Source of the DNA: Rhodospirillales bacterium
GTDB lineage: Bacteria > Pseudomonadota > Alphaproteobacteria > Micavibrionales > UBA1664
DNA length: 64,000 nt
Assembly: GCA_023898805.1 (NCBI GenBank)
Contig: CP060260.1
Span: 806,001-870,000 of the forward strand
Reading direction: 5' to 3'
The translations under genes and the position numbers were made by a program. The notes under the pieces are model-generated. The model made no database searches, was not told the origin of the DNA, and saw only the letters and a program-made list of their open reading frames with translations. Positions within the stretch are counted from its first letter, which is position 1, and each line of letters opens with the position of its first letter. Below are positions 33,156-43,454 of the stretch, one piece after another.

Positions 33156-34306
33156 GCTGTCTGTCCATCCGGTCTTGAGCTAAACAATATTGGCGCATAC
33201 CGGAACGCATATATCAAAAAGACGACCGCCCACAACCCGCCCGATGCCTCAATGATACGGTCATAATGATCAGGCATCAGCATACTTCCAAACACCCTGA
33301 TGATGGCTGCGACCTGTATCAAGCTAAACATTACGATTGTCAGCGTGTCCGCCGAAATATCTCTCCCCGTATGACCAAGGGCCACACGGCACATCATGCC
33401 AATGCACATAGTGCCAATGGCCCCCGCTGTCATAGCGTGAAGTGCGGTCGATATTGGCAAAACGCCAAACGATGCGGCTCCAAGCAGCGCAAAACCGGTG
33501 ATCATCCACAAAAAGCCAACATGAAGTACCCAAACCATCGGATCTGCAAAAGCCTTGGCCGGGTTAAATTTAAAAAGCCTGTACCCGTTGATAAGCGCCA
33601 TCAAAACAAACGCCATGCCAGTGGCGAACACGTCTACGCCCAACAGAGCATGGAATACAATGCATGTTATGCCGCAAGCCAACGCAAATATATCCGCCTT
33701 TGGCATATTTGGTTGGAAAGCATTGATACCGCGCCGCCTTAGGGATGCAACAGTAAAGGCAGGAATGACGCGCCCGCCAATCGTCGAGATTTTGACCATC
33801 ACAATCAAAACCGCCGTATGGATATATCCCACATCACCTGTTGCCAGGGAAGCCATGTCGCACAGCCACAACGCAGTTAAGAGACCAATAAACAGCATGT
33901 TCCTGAAATTGCGGCTGCGCCATAAGGGGATTGCAAGGCTCAAAGCCAGTGCAGGTAAAAAAAGCCCCTCAACACCTATCGCAAGCCATTGGGGTACATT
34001 AGGTGAAAACACAACACCCCGCCCCAATACCCAGAGAATAACAAGACCCGCCAGATGAATTTGCCGTGCAGGCGCACCGCCCGTCCAGTTGGCAACAGCC
34101 GTTAATAAAAAGCCTGCAACAATAGAAACCGTAAACCCGAAAAGCATTTCATGCGCATGCCAAAACAATGCGTTTGGAGGCGGTATGGCAACACCGCAGA
34201 AAGTTAATACCCAAAGCGGCATCACAAAAGCGGCATAAAGGGCACCGAAAAAGAAAAAAGGTCTGAAACCACGCCCCAAGAAAGGAGCATCCAAGAATTT
34301 GCGCAT
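33152..34306 (-). CDS. nnrS: NnrS-family membrane protein
   Basis: 384 residues with about twelve hydrophobic spans. Typical N-terminus (FLGRGFRPFFFFGALYA) and LFWHAHEMLFGF with the conserved His residues, plus IGGRVIPAFT. NnrS proteins are heme- and copper-containing membrane proteins that relieve nitric oxide stress and are usually under Nnr/Dnr control. Here it closes the nar operon, one base after ppiC. No nitric oxide reductase is in the window, so it may be the local defence against NO formed from nitrite (inference). Confidence 0.92.
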   Translation of the reverse strand: MRKFLDAPFLGRGFRPFFFFGALYAAFVMPLWVLTFCGVAIPPPNALFWHAHEMLFGFTVSIVAGFLLTAVANWTGGAPARQIHLAGLVILWVLGRGVVFSPNVPQWLAIGVEGLFLPALALSLAIPLWRSRNFRNMLFIGLLTALWLCDMASLATGDVGYIHTAVLIVMVKISTIGGRVIPAFTVASLRRRGINAFQPNMPKADIFALACGITCIVFHALLGVDVFATGMAFVLMALINGYRLFKFNPAKAFADPMVWVLHVGFLWMITGFALLGAASFGVLPISTALHAMTAGAIGTMCIGMMCRVALGHTGRDISADTLTIVMFSLIQVAAIIRVFGSMLMPDHYDRIIEASGGLWAVVFLIYAFRYAPILFSSRPDGQTA

Positions 34307-34307
34307 A

Positions 34308-35096
34308 TCACTGAACCAAAGGTGAATCGGATGCCTTTAGCTTAAACCCGCTGATTTTGGCTTTACCAGCCAATATTTGGACATACTGGCCAAATGCACG
34401 GCGCCAGCTTTGTTCGGTGATGGTTTTGGAGATCCACTCAGCCACGGCCTCGAATGGCAACCGGTTGCCCTCCGCCCGCTCATGCACCTTGATGATATGA
34501 TACCCAACTTCGCTGGCCACGGGTTCAAGACTGATATCACCGGCTTGCATCTTCATGAGAGCGGCCTCAAAGGCCGGCATGGTCTGCCCTTTCCCGATCT
34601 GCCCCAGCCGCCCGCCATCTTTGGCAGACGGGCAACCGGATTCTTCCCTGGCTATCGATTTAAACAAAGATGCTTTTTTTGAAATCCGCTCAAGCGTTTT
34701 TTCAGCACGCTTCAACGCTTCGGCTCTCGCCTTTTTGTTATCGGGAGGCGCAAGATAAAGAATATGCGAGACTTCAAAAAGCGGCGATGTATGAAATTTG
34801 ACAGGATTGTTCTCGTAATAGCGCCTGCACTCCTCGTCCGTTGGCACTGGCAGGGATATCTCCTGTTTCAAAAGCTTTTCGATCGCGGCATCATGTGAAA
34901 TATTTATCTCCTCGCGCTTGGCAATACCCTTTGCAACAGCTTCCTGCACCAATAGCTCACGGATCACGAGCGCCTGCATAGCCTCATACTTGGCCTGAAG
35001 CAAAGACTCGGCCGGATGATATTGCACCTCGGCACTGATCTGGTCGGGCGTAATGGATACGCCATTGACGGTGATGCCAGGGGCCAACGCATGCAT
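34308..35096 (-). CDS. PpiC/NifM-like peptidyl-prolyl isomerase in the nar operon
   Basis: 262 residues. N-terminal helical SurA/NifM-like part, then a parvulin domain with FEVSHILYLAPPD, ESGCPSAKDGGRLGQIGKGQTMPAFEAALMKM and VASEVGYHIIKVHE. There is no signal peptide, so it is probably cytoplasmic, like NifM. Parvulins next to narGHJI are known in other proteobacteria and may help NarG/NarH folding or cofactor insertion. Four bases after narI. Confidence 0.9.
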   Translation of the reverse strand: MHALAPGITVNGVSITPDQISAEVQYHPAESLLQAKYEAMQALVIRELLVQEAVAKGIAKREEINISHDAAIEKLLKQEISLPVPTDEECRRYYENNPVKFHTSPLFEVSHILYLAPPDNKKARAEALKRAEKTLERISKKASLFKSIAREESGCPSAKDGGRLGQIGKGQTMPAFEAALMKMQAGDISLEPVASEVGYHIIKVHERAEGNRLPFEAVAEWISKTITEQSWRRAFGQYVQILAGKAKISGFKLKASDSPLVQ

Positions 35097-35099
35097 GGC

Positions 35100-35774
35100 T
35101 TACACCTCGCGGCGACGTACAATTTGCCACGGCCTGAAAACAAACCCGAGCGGTGCGCTCAGAGCATGCACAAGCCGTGTGAATGGGAAGGCAATGAACA
35201 GCAACATCCCGAGCGTGAGATGCAATTTGAAGACAGGATGAACATCCGCAATAAAATCAGAAGCCCCTGCACGGAAAGTCACGATATGCTGCGCCCATTC
35301 CATGAACTTGACCATCTCGTGCCCATCCAGATGCCCCATGGAAACAGGGATGGTGCACAGCCCCAATAAAAGCTGTGCGAGCAACAGGAATAAGACGGCA
35401 ATATCTGCAACCGAAGATGTTGCGCGAATACGCTGATCATAAAGCCTGCGGTGCAACAGCATCAAAAGCCCGATAAGGCACAACATGCCGGCTGCCCCGC
35501 CTACAACCATGGCCAGCAGTTGCTTTGTACCGTGGGCAATACCCAGCGCATCGAACACGACTACAGGCGTCAAAAGTCCGACGGCATGACCGGCAAGCAC
35601 AATCAAGATGCCCACATGAAAAAATACGCTGCCCATCATCAACTGCTTGCGACGCAAAAGTTGGCTCGATTTGCTGCGCCAGCTATAAGGGTCACGATCA
35701 AAGCGCAACATGCATCCAAGAATGCACACACCCAAGGAAAGATAGGGAAGTATCTGGAATAGAAAGAAGTTCAT
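35100..35774 (-). CDS. narI: Respiratory nitrate reductase gamma subunit
   Basis: 224 residues, five hydrophobic spans. Diheme cytochrome b that takes electrons from quinol. Visible: VFFHVGILIVLAGHAVGLL with two His, and the later HVHPVFKLH-type segment DVHPVFKLHLTLGMLLF, supplying heme ligands. I start at ATG 35774, overlapping the narJ stop as ATGA; the longer frame is internal to narJ. Confidence 0.95.
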   Translation of the reverse strand: MNFFLFQILPYLSLGVCILGCMLRFDRDPYSWRSKSSQLLRRKQLMMGSVFFHVGILIVLAGHAVGLLTPVVVFDALGIAHGTKQLLAMVVGGAAGMLCLIGLLMLLHRRLYDQRIRATSSVADIAVLFLLLAQLLLGLCTIPVSMGHLDGHEMVKFMEWAQHIVTFRAGASDFIADVHPVFKLHLTLGMLLFIAFPFTRLVHALSAPLGFVFRPWQIVRRREV

Positions 35775-36463
35775 GACGCCCTCCCGGCGATTTGATTCAT
35801 ACGCGCCAACATGGCAGATGCCTTTGGGCAATCCTGCGCAGCCGTAGGGTCAGGCGTCTTTAACGCAAACTGTTCCTCCCACGCCTTATCCATCTCTTCA
35901 AAATCAGGCGCGGCACCATTGCCTTTTGCCAGTGTCGTTTGCACAGCCTTGGCATCAGGTTTGCAGGTAAGGATGGACAAGACAGCATCCATAACGCCAG
36001 CATAAGCACTTTCGCGCTGCTTCAGGCGCTCTGTCATCGCCGCCAAAATATGGCTGATGCCATCAAGGCCTTCCTTGGCTTCATCCGGCGGCAGGATCGA
36101 GAGATACTCCATGAAAATCGGCAGATAATCCGGCATCTCATCGGAGGCGATTTTTAGCCCCTTTTCGGTATATAAATTCCCAAGATCAACCAAAGCCTGC
36201 CCACGATCGCGGGAATCACCGTGTACATGCTCGAACAGATGCAGAGATAGCGACGGTGTACGGTCAAACAACCCCACATACTCTTCCTGCGCATCCAGCA
36301 GGTCTTGTGCTTGTAAACTCCGCACAAAGGATTCAACGGCCTTCATGCATGAGACAGATACCCATCCCTCCGTTTTCAAAACGGACACACATTCCGGCAA
36401 GGCTTCAACCAATGCTGCATTCGGATAAGACACTAAAAGCCCAAGGATTTTCGGTGTTTTCAT
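35771..36463 (-). CDS. narJ: Nitrate reductase assembly chaperone NarJ
   Basis: 230 residues, helical TorD-like chaperone. Family segments: LLVSYPNAALVEALPE, the EEYVGLFDRTPSLSLHLFEHVHGDSRDRGQA signature and DYLPIFMEYLS. NarJ binds the NarG N-terminus and permits molybdenum cofactor insertion before membrane attachment. Start ATG 36463, twelve bases after the narH stop. Confidence 0.95.
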   Translation of the reverse strand: MKTPKILGLLVSYPNAALVEALPECVSVLKTEGWVSVSCMKAVESFVRSLQAQDLLDAQEEYVGLFDRTPSLSLHLFEHVHGDSRDRGQALVDLGNLYTEKGLKIASDEMPDYLPIFMEYLSILPPDEAKEGLDGISHILAAMTERLKQRESAYAGVMDAVLSILTCKPDAKAVQTTLAKGNGAAPDFEEMDKAWEEQFALKTPDPTAAQDCPKASAMLARMNQIAGRAS

Positions 36464-36474
36464 GACCTGTCTCC

Positions 36475-38097
36475 CTAACTGCCGCAACTGCCACAGCAAC
36501 TGCTGCCGGGCTTTGACGGTGGCATCTCCGGTTCTCCGTGATCGCGTTTGAAAATGGTATTCACACGGTTATCCTTGCCTGAGGCACTGCGCCCACGCCA
36601 TTGTTTCGGGTTTTCGAACAAATCGGTTTCGCTGTTGCTATGGCCGGAGCATCCATTACCGAAGCTAAAACCGCAGCCACCGCTTTCACCGTAGGCATCC
36701 AGAGTTTCCTCGCGGTGGCCGGTCGGGATAACATAGCGGTCTTCGTAATTGGCGAGCGCCATGATTTTATACATGTCCTCGACCATATCAGGCGTCAACC
36801 CCACACTGCCCAACACGGCACTATTATCCTTGCCTTCCACCAGCTTGCCGCGCATGAAGTGGCGCATGGCCATCATGCGTTTTAAGGCCAATGTCACCGG
36901 CTCTTCCTTGCCGCCGGTGAGAAGGTTTGCCAGATATTTGACAGGAATACGCAGTTGATCGACATCCGGCATGATCCCCGTTTGAGGGATTTTTCCCGCC
37001 TCGGCGGCCGCCTGTACGGGCGAGAGTGGTGGGATATACCAGACCATCGGCAAGGTGCGGTATTCAGGATGCAGCGGGAAGGCCACTTTCCATTCCATTG
37101 CCATCTTATAGACGGGCGATTTGCGCGCGGCTTCCATCCAGTTATCGGGAATGCCATCACGCTTGGCCTGCTCAATAACCTTCGGATCATGGGGGTTCAG
37201 GAAGATACCGCACTGCGAGTTATACAGGTCTTCCGTACTTTCAACCGACGCCGCACCCTCGATACGGTCGGCATCATAGAGCATCACGCCAAGGTAACGG
37301 ATACGCCCAACACAGGTTTCCGAACAAACGGTCGGTTCGCCGTTTTCAATACGCGGGTAGCAGAACGTGCATTTCTCGGCCTTGCCGGACTTCCAGTTGT
37401 AATAGATTTTCTTGTACGGGCAACCGGAGATGCACATACGCCAGCCGCGGCATTTGTCCTGATCAACAAGAACAATGCCGTCTTCTTCGCGTTTGTAAAT
37501 CGACCCTGACGGACAAGAAGCAACACAAGTAGGGTTCAGGCAATGCTCGCACAAACGCGGCAAATACATCATGAATGTATTTTCAAACTGGCCGTAGATT
37601 TCTTCCTCAATGTCTTTGAAGTTATAATCTTTACGACGATGTTCAAATTCCGTACCCAGAATCTCTTCCCAGTTGGGCCCCCATTTGATTTTCTCCATAC
37701 GCTGCCCTGATACAAGCGAGCGTGGGCGCGCTGTCGGCATCGCCTTACTTTCAGGCGATTTTTGCAAATGGTCGTAATCGAAGGTAAACGGCTCGTAATA
37801 ATCATCAATTTCAGGCAAATTCGGATTGGCAAAAATATTCGCCAAAATGCGCCAGCGACCGCCCTGCTTGGGCTCTATTTTGCCGTCTTTACGTCGTTTC
37901 CAGCCGCCATTCCACTTATCTTGGTTCTCCCATTCCTTGGGATAACCAACACCAGGCTTGGTTTCGACGTTGTTGAACCATGCGTATTCAACACCTTCGC
38001 GTGACGTCCAGACGTTCTTGCAGGTCACGGAACAGGTATGGCATCCGATACATTTATCGAGATTCAACACCATGGCAACTTGAGCGCGTATCTTCAT
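36475..38097 (-). CDS. narH: Respiratory nitrate reductase beta subunit
   Basis: 540 residues. Carries four iron-sulfur clusters that pass electrons from NarI to NarG. First motif Cys16-x2-Cys19-x2-Cys22-x3-Cys26; then CEHCLNPTCVASCP, DKCRGWRMCISGCP (Trp at the position that gives the 3Fe-4S cluster in NarH) and CTFCYPRIENGEPTVCSETC. The C-terminal CCGSCGS tail is Cys-rich and not usual for the family. Overlaps narG by 4 bases. Confidence 0.97.
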   Translation of the reverse strand: MKIRAQVAMVLNLDKCIGCHTCSVTCKNVWTSREGVEYAWFNNVETKPGVGYPKEWENQDKWNGGWKRRKDGKIEPKQGGRWRILANIFANPNLPEIDDYYEPFTFDYDHLQKSPESKAMPTARPRSLVSGQRMEKIKWGPNWEEILGTEFEHRRKDYNFKDIEEEIYGQFENTFMMYLPRLCEHCLNPTCVASCPSGSIYKREEDGIVLVDQDKCRGWRMCISGCPYKKIYYNWKSGKAEKCTFCYPRIENGEPTVCSETCVGRIRYLGVMLYDADRIEGAASVESTEDLYNSQCGIFLNPHDPKVIEQAKRDGIPDNWMEAARKSPVYKMAMEWKVAFPLHPEYRTLPMVWYIPPLSPVQAAAEAGKIPQTGIMPDVDQLRIPVKYLANLLTGGKEEPVTLALKRMMAMRHFMRGKLVEGKDNSAVLGSVGLTPDMVEDMYKIMALANYEDRYVIPTGHREETLDAYGESGGCGFSFGNGCSGHSNSETDLFENPKQWRGRSASGKDNRVNTIFKRDHGEPEMPPSKPGSSCCGSCGS

Positions 38098-41000
38098 TGT
38101 GCAGCCTCCTGCGGAACGGAACCATCCATCCAGTCCACCCTGTCCATTTTGCGTACAATCACGAATTCGTCACGGTTGGAACCGACTGTTCCGTAATAGT
38201 TAAACCCGTAACTTTGCTGGGCATAACCACCAATCATGTGTGTCGGCTTGACCGTTGCACGGGTTACAGAGTTATGGATGCCACCGCGTGCACCTGTTAT
38301 CTGGCTCCCTGGCATGTTCACGATTTTCTCCTGCGCGTGGTACATCATCATCATGCCTTCGTTCACACGCTGGCTGACAACCGCACGGGCGACGATCGCA
38401 CCGTTGGTGTTGAACACCTCCAGCCAATCGTTATCCTTGGCGCCGATTTTCTGCGCATCGGTCTCGCTCATCCACACAATCGGCCCGCCGCGCGAAAGTG
38501 TCAGCATATGCAGATTGTCCGAATACGTGGAATGAATGCCCCATTTTTGGTGCGGTGTAATCCAGTTGAGCAGCACCGTCGGCGATTCTTTACCGTGTTT
38601 ATCGAGCATATTTTGAACCGTGCCGGTATTAATGGGCGGGCGATAAGATACCAACCCTTCGCCGAAATCCAGCATCCAGGGATGATCCTGATACAGCTGC
38701 TGGCGTCCTGTCAGCGTACGCCACGGGATGAATTCATGCACGTTGGTGTACCCTGCGTTGTAGCAGACATGCTCGGATTCAATACCGCTCCATGTGGGTG
38801 ACGAGATAATCTTGCGCGGTTGCGCCTGAATATCGCGGAAGCGGATTTTTTCTTCCTCTTTCGGCAAAGCCAAGTGCGTATGGTCACGCCCCGTTATTTT
38901 TGAAAGCGCGGCCCATGATTTGACCGCCACCTCGCCGTTGGTTTCCGGCGCAAGACTCAGAATAACTTCGCACGCATCAATATCACTTTCGATTTTCGCG
39001 CGGCCTTCCTTTGTACCGTTAAGCTTTTTGAGGAAGTCGACTTCATGCTCGGTGTTCCACGCAATCCCTTTTCCGCCGTTGCCCGCCTTTTCCATGAGCG
39101 GCCCCAAAGAAGTAAACCGCGCATAAGTGTTTGGATAATCACGTTCCACTACTTTCATGGTCGGCATAGTTTTACCGGGGATTGCATCACACTGGCTATG
39201 GCGCCATTCACGCACATCAGGCTGGGCGAGCTCGGACGGGCTGTCATGCATCAACGGATTGAGCACAAGGTCTTTTTCAACACCTAAATGCCCTACCGTT
39301 AATTCCGAGAATTTTTTGGCAATTCCTTTATAAATCTCCCAGTCCGACTTGCTTTGCCACACAGGGTCAATCGCCGCTGAAAGCGGGTGGATGAACGGAT
39401 GCATATCAGATGTATTGAGATCGTTTTTCTCGTACCAACTGGCCGTCGGCAAAACGATATCGGAATACATACAGGTCGTGGACATGCGGAAATCGAGTGT
39501 CACCAGCAAGTCTAGCTTGCCCTCCGGCGCCGCATCATGCCACGTCACATCGCTGACAGAACCACGCCCTTCAGCGCCTAAATCCTTACCCTGGACACCA
39601 TGCTGCGTACCAAGCAGGTGCTTCAGGAAATATTCGTGCCCCTTGCCGCTCGACCCCAAAAGGTTTGAACGCCACACAAACAGGTTGCGAGGCCAATTAT
39701 CCGGCGCATCCGGATCTTCACACGACATGCGCAAATTGCCGGATTTAAGACGCTCGACAACATGCGCGATGGGGTCTTTACCTGCTTTTTCTGCTTCACG
39801 AACCAACGCAATCGGGTTTTCCTGAAGCTGCGGCGCTGATGGCAACCATCCCATGCGCTCGGCGCGCACGTTGCAATCAATCAACGTCCCTTTCCATGCC
39901 TTTTTATCAGCCGTAGGTGATAAAATCTCCTGCAAGCCCAGTGTTTCATAGCGCCATTGGTCGGTATGCGCATAGAAAAACGATGTGCTGTTCTGCTGGC
40001 GGGGCGGACGCGCCCAATCAAGTGCAAAGGCCAAGGGTGCCCAGCCGGTTTGCGGGCGCAGTTTTTCCTGCCCCACGTAATGTGACCAGCCTCCACCCGA
40101 TTGCCCGACACACCCGCAGAAGGTCAGCATGTTGATGCAGGCGCGGTAGTTCATGTCCATGTGGTACCAGTGGTTCATGGCCGCACCGATGATGATCATC
40201 GACTTACCCTTGGTCGTGGATGCGTTGTCCGCAAAGGCGCGGGCAACACGAATGACTTTCCCGGCATCCACGCCCGTAATTTTTTCTTGCCAGGCCGGTG
40301 TGTACGGGATGTTTTGATCGTAACCGGAAGCTACATTGCCGCCACCAAACCCACGATCAATGCCATACTGGGCACAGAGCAAATCAAATACCGTAACTAC
40401 AGGCACACGACCTTCTTTTAACTGCAAATATTTAACAGGAAGGTTGCGATCCAAAATCTCGTCATGCGCGTTTGGCTCAAAATAGCCATGCTCATGTTCC
40501 TGCCCCGCAAAATACGGGAAGCCAACAGGAACGATATCATCCTGCGCGCCCTTCAGTGTTTTGCGCATAACAAACGCACGTCCGGTTCTGGATTCAGCCG
40601 GCACGATGTTCCACTTGCCTTCCTCGCCCCAACGGAAGCCGATGGACCCCTTCGGCACCACCACATCGCCTGTTTTTTCATCAAAGCACAGCGTCTTCCA
40701 CTCCGGGTTATTGGCTTCCCCCATACCATCCGCAAAGTCGGAAGCACGCAGGAAACGCCCTGGCACATAGCGGCCATCGCGTTTATCGAGGCGTACAAGA
40801 AAAGGCATATCGGTATAGGTACGTGTATATTCGTCAAAATACGGATCAACGCGATCAAGATGGAATTCCTTCAAAATCACATGCCCCATGGCCATCCCCA
40901 TCGCGGCATCCGTGCCCTGCTTCGGGTTAAGCCAGATATCGGCAAATTTTGAAGCCTCGGAATAATCAGGCGTTACGGTGACAATCTGTGTACCTTTATA

Positions 41001-41819
41001 CCGCGCTTCGGTCATAAAATGGGCGTCCGGCGTGCGCGTTTGCGGCACGTTGGAACCCCACATCATGATAAAACCGGCATTATACCAATCGGCACTTTCC
41101 GGCACGTCCGTCTGCTCGCCCCATGTTTGCGGACTGGAAGGAGGCAAGTCGCAATACCAGTCGTAAAAGCTCATGCACACGCCGCCGATAAGCGATAGAT
41201 AACGCGATCCCGCCGCATAAGATACCATCGACATCGCAGGAATGGGCGAGAAACCGATCACGCGGTCAGGTCCATGTTTTTTGATGGTATGGATGTTGGC
41301 AGCGGCGATAATCTCGTTGACTTCATCCCACTCGGCACGCACAAAGCCGCCGCGTCCACGCACTTCCTGATATGATTTGCGCAAAGCGGGATCGGCCTGA
41401 ATATGCGCCCACGCATCAACAGGGTTACAAACCTTGCGTTTGACTTCGCGCCATAATTTTAACAGGCGTTTTCGCACCATTGGGTATTTGAGTCGATTGG
41501 CGCTATAGATGTACCACGAATAACTGGCACCACGCGCACAGCCGCGTGGCTCGTGGTTCGGCAGATCGGGCCGCGTACGCGGATAATCCGTCTGCTGTGT
41601 TTCCCACGTAATCAGGCCGTTTTTGACATAGATTTTCCATGAGCAGGAGCCAGTGCAGTTGACCCCGTGTGTCGAGCGCACGATTTTATCATGCGCCCAA
41701 CGATCACGATACGCTTCTTCCCATCCTCGATTTTCGGATGTCGTAACGCCGTGGCCTTCCGAAAAAGTCTCGTCGTCATTTTTTTTGAAGAAGGAAAAAC
41801 GGTCCAGCAGATAACTCAT
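38094..41819 (-). CDS. narG: Respiratory nitrate reductase alpha subunit (molybdenum catalytic subunit)
   Basis: 1241 residues, the normal NarG size. Cytoplasmic-side catalytic subunit reducing nitrate to nitrite at a bis-MGD molybdenum site. The FS0 cluster ligands are the NarG-type His51, Cys55, Cys59 and Cys94 (HGVNCTGSC and EPRGCARG). GSNVPQTRTPDAHF is the molybdopterin-region signature, and SFYDWYCDLPPSSPQTWGEQTD is characteristic. No twin-arginine signal is visible, as expected for the membrane-bound cytoplasmic enzyme. Needs MoaA-E, MoeA and MobA from this window. Confidence 0.98.
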   Translation of the reverse strand: MSYLLDRFSFFKKNDDETFSEGHGVTTSENRGWEEAYRDRWAHDKIVRSTHGVNCTGSCSWKIYVKNGLITWETQQTDYPRTRPDLPNHEPRGCARGASYSWYIYSANRLKYPMVRKRLLKLWREVKRKVCNPVDAWAHIQADPALRKSYQEVRGRGGFVRAEWDEVNEIIAAANIHTIKKHGPDRVIGFSPIPAMSMVSYAAGSRYLSLIGGVCMSFYDWYCDLPPSSPQTWGEQTDVPESADWYNAGFIMMWGSNVPQTRTPDAHFMTEARYKGTQIVTVTPDYSEASKFADIWLNPKQGTDAAMGMAMGHVILKEFHLDRVDPYFDEYTRTYTDMPFLVRLDKRDGRYVPGRFLRASDFADGMGEANNPEWKTLCFDEKTGDVVVPKGSIGFRWGEEGKWNIVPAESRTGRAFVMRKTLKGAQDDIVPVGFPYFAGQEHEHGYFEPNAHDEILDRNLPVKYLQLKEGRVPVVTVFDLLCAQYGIDRGFGGGNVASGYDQNIPYTPAWQEKITGVDAGKVIRVARAFADNASTTKGKSMIIIGAAMNHWYHMDMNYRACINMLTFCGCVGQSGGGWSHYVGQEKLRPQTGWAPLAFALDWARPPRQQNSTSFFYAHTDQWRYETLGLQEILSPTADKKAWKGTLIDCNVRAERMGWLPSAPQLQENPIALVREAEKAGKDPIAHVVERLKSGNLRMSCEDPDAPDNWPRNLFVWRSNLLGSSGKGHEYFLKHLLGTQHGVQGKDLGAEGRGSVSDVTWHDAAPEGKLDLLVTLDFRMSTTCMYSDIVLPTASWYEKNDLNTSDMHPFIHPLSAAIDPVWQSKSDWEIYKGIAKKFSELTVGHLGVEKDLVLNPLMHDSPSELAQPDVREWRHSQCDAIPGKTMPTMKVVERDYPNTYARFTSLGPLMEKAGNGGKGIAWNTEHEVDFLKKLNGTKEGRAKIESDIDACEVILSLAPETNGEVAVKSWAALSKITGRDHTHLALPKEEEKIRFRDIQAQPRKIISSPTWSGIESEHVCYNAGYTNVHEFIPWRTLTGRQQLYQDHPWMLDFGEGLVSYRPPINTGTVQNMLDKHGKESPTVLLNWITPHQKWGIHSTYSDNLHMLTLSRGGPIVWMSETDAQKIGAKDNDWLEVFNTNGAIVARAVVSQRVNEGMMMMYHAQEKIVNMPGSQITGARGGIHNSVTRATVKPTHMIGGYAQQSYGFNYYGTVGSNRDEFVIVRKMDRVDWMDGSVPQEAAQ

Positions 41820-41835
41820 GGTACTTTCTCCAGAT

Positions 41836-43443
41836 CTAGGGATTCTTGTGGGCGCAACCCGGGCGCAGATAAGCCCACCAGTTCAAAACAAGGCACAGCA
41901 CATAGAAGGCCGCAAAGCCATACAGCGCCTGCTGCGGCAAACCTTTTTCAATCTGTTCGCCAAAGACGATGGGGATGATGAACGCGCCATAAGCGGCCAC
42001 CGCCGATGTCCAGCCCAGCACGGGACCAGCCTGCTGGCGATCGAACACCACAGCCACCGTCCTGAAGGTTGAACCGTTGCCGATCCCCGCTGCAAAAAAC
42101 AGCGCCATGAAGGTCAGGAAGAACGGCGTGAAAAAGACCTCTGGCGTTGCCGAAGCATAGGCCGCCTGCATGTAGTGTGCCGCGCCCAAGGCCGCCGCCA
42201 CCATGATAACGGAGCAGTATTGCGTCACGCGGGCGCCGCCCAGTTTGTCAGCAAGCCAGCCGCCAACAGGGCGTATAACCGCGCCAATGAAGGGCCCGAT
42301 CCAGGCATAAGTCAGCGCCGATGGTGCGTTCGGGTTGGCAAGGTCATGCGTGAAGGTACCGTCCGCTCCCAGCACATGCTGGAATCCGAAGATAACCTTG
42401 ATGGACAACGGCAACGCGGCAGAAAACCCGATAAAGGAACCAAAGGTCATCGTATAAATGACGGTCATGATCCATGTATGCGGATGCGCAAAGATTTTAT
42501 ACTGTGAGCGCACACGCTGCGAAAGCCCGGGAAAAACCGCCAGAATTCCAAGCGTTGCGGCAATGACAAGCGGCAGCACAATCCATTTGCTGACCATGTA
42601 GCCTGAGCCATTGGCAGTAGCCGGCAACATCAGCCACAACCCACCAACGGTCGTGAGCAACCCGATGGTCAGCATCACGGCAATTTTGAAGAAGGAAGAA
42701 ACGGGATTGCCGATTTCCGGCGACACCTGCTGCGTGCGGATGTTGTTCATCCCCACCCACGCAGCCACAACCAGCGGCACGAGAATCGCAAACCAGATGA
42801 AACCGGAGTTGTGGATCCATGTCTCGGCCCCAGCCGGAATTTTGCCGATCAGCGTGCCGGAATCGGCCTTCAGGATCATCGAATTACCGCCAAACACAGC
42901 CGATGTCATGACAAGCGGAATCAGAATTTGTGTAGACGTCACGCCGAAGTTACCCAAACCAGCGTTTAGCCCCAAGGCAAGCCCCTGCATTTTTTTCGGG
43001 AAGAAGAAGTTGATGTTGGACATAGACGCCGCAAAGTTACCACCGCCAAATCCGCACAGCAGCGCAAGGGCCTGAAACACCCAAAGTGGCGTATTGACAT
43101 CCTGCAGCGCCACGCCTGTTAAAAAGGCAGGGATCATCAGAAGCATCGTGGTGAAGAAGATGGTATTGCGCCCGCCCGCCATACGGATGAAGAAAGAGCT
43201 AGGGATACGCAACGTGGCACCGGAAAGCCCCGCGATCGAATTGAGCGTAAATAATTCGGCCTTACTGAAGGTAAAACCCAGATTGAGCATCTGGACCGTA
43301 ATGACGCTCCAGTACACCCACACGGCAAAACCGCACAAAAGGCACGGGATGGAGATCCAGAGGTTGCGATAAGCAACCGAGCTTGCGCCCGTATTCCATG
43401 CCGCTTCGTTTTCGGGGTCCCAGTTATGGATATCTTGAGCCAT
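41836..43443 (-). CDS. narK2: Nitrate/nitrite transporter, NarK2-type MFS
   Basis: 535 residues, 12-14 spans. Contains the nitrate-transporter signature GFGGGNFAASMSNINFFFP followed by KKMQGLALGLNAGLGNFG, and a second Gly-rich signature in the other half. Its size and motif resemble NarK2/NarK nitrate-nitrite antiporters, which export the toxic product nitrite in exchange for nitrate. Seventeen bases before narG. Type assignment within NarK is by motif resemblance. Confidence 0.93.
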   Translation of the reverse strand: MAQDIHNWDPENEAAWNTGASSVAYRNLWISIPCLLCGFAVWVYWSVITVQMLNLGFTFSKAELFTLNSIAGLSGATLRIPSSFFIRMAGGRNTIFFTTMLLMIPAFLTGVALQDVNTPLWVFQALALLCGFGGGNFAASMSNINFFFPKKMQGLALGLNAGLGNFGVTSTQILIPLVMTSAVFGGNSMILKADSGTLIGKIPAGAETWIHNSGFIWFAILVPLVVAAWVGMNNIRTQQVSPEIGNPVSSFFKIAVMLTIGLLTTVGGLWLMLPATANGSGYMVSKWIVLPLVIAATLGILAVFPGLSQRVRSQYKIFAHPHTWIMTVIYTMTFGSFIGFSAALPLSIKVIFGFQHVLGADGTFTHDLANPNAPSALTYAWIGPFIGAVIRPVGGWLADKLGGARVTQYCSVIMVAAALGAAHYMQAAYASATPEVFFTPFFLTFMALFFAAGIGNGSTFRTVAVVFDRQQAGPVLGWTSAVAAYGAFIIPIVFGEQIEKGLPQQALYGFAAFYVLCLVLNWWAYLRPGCAHKNP

Positions 43444-43454
43444 GATATGCCTCC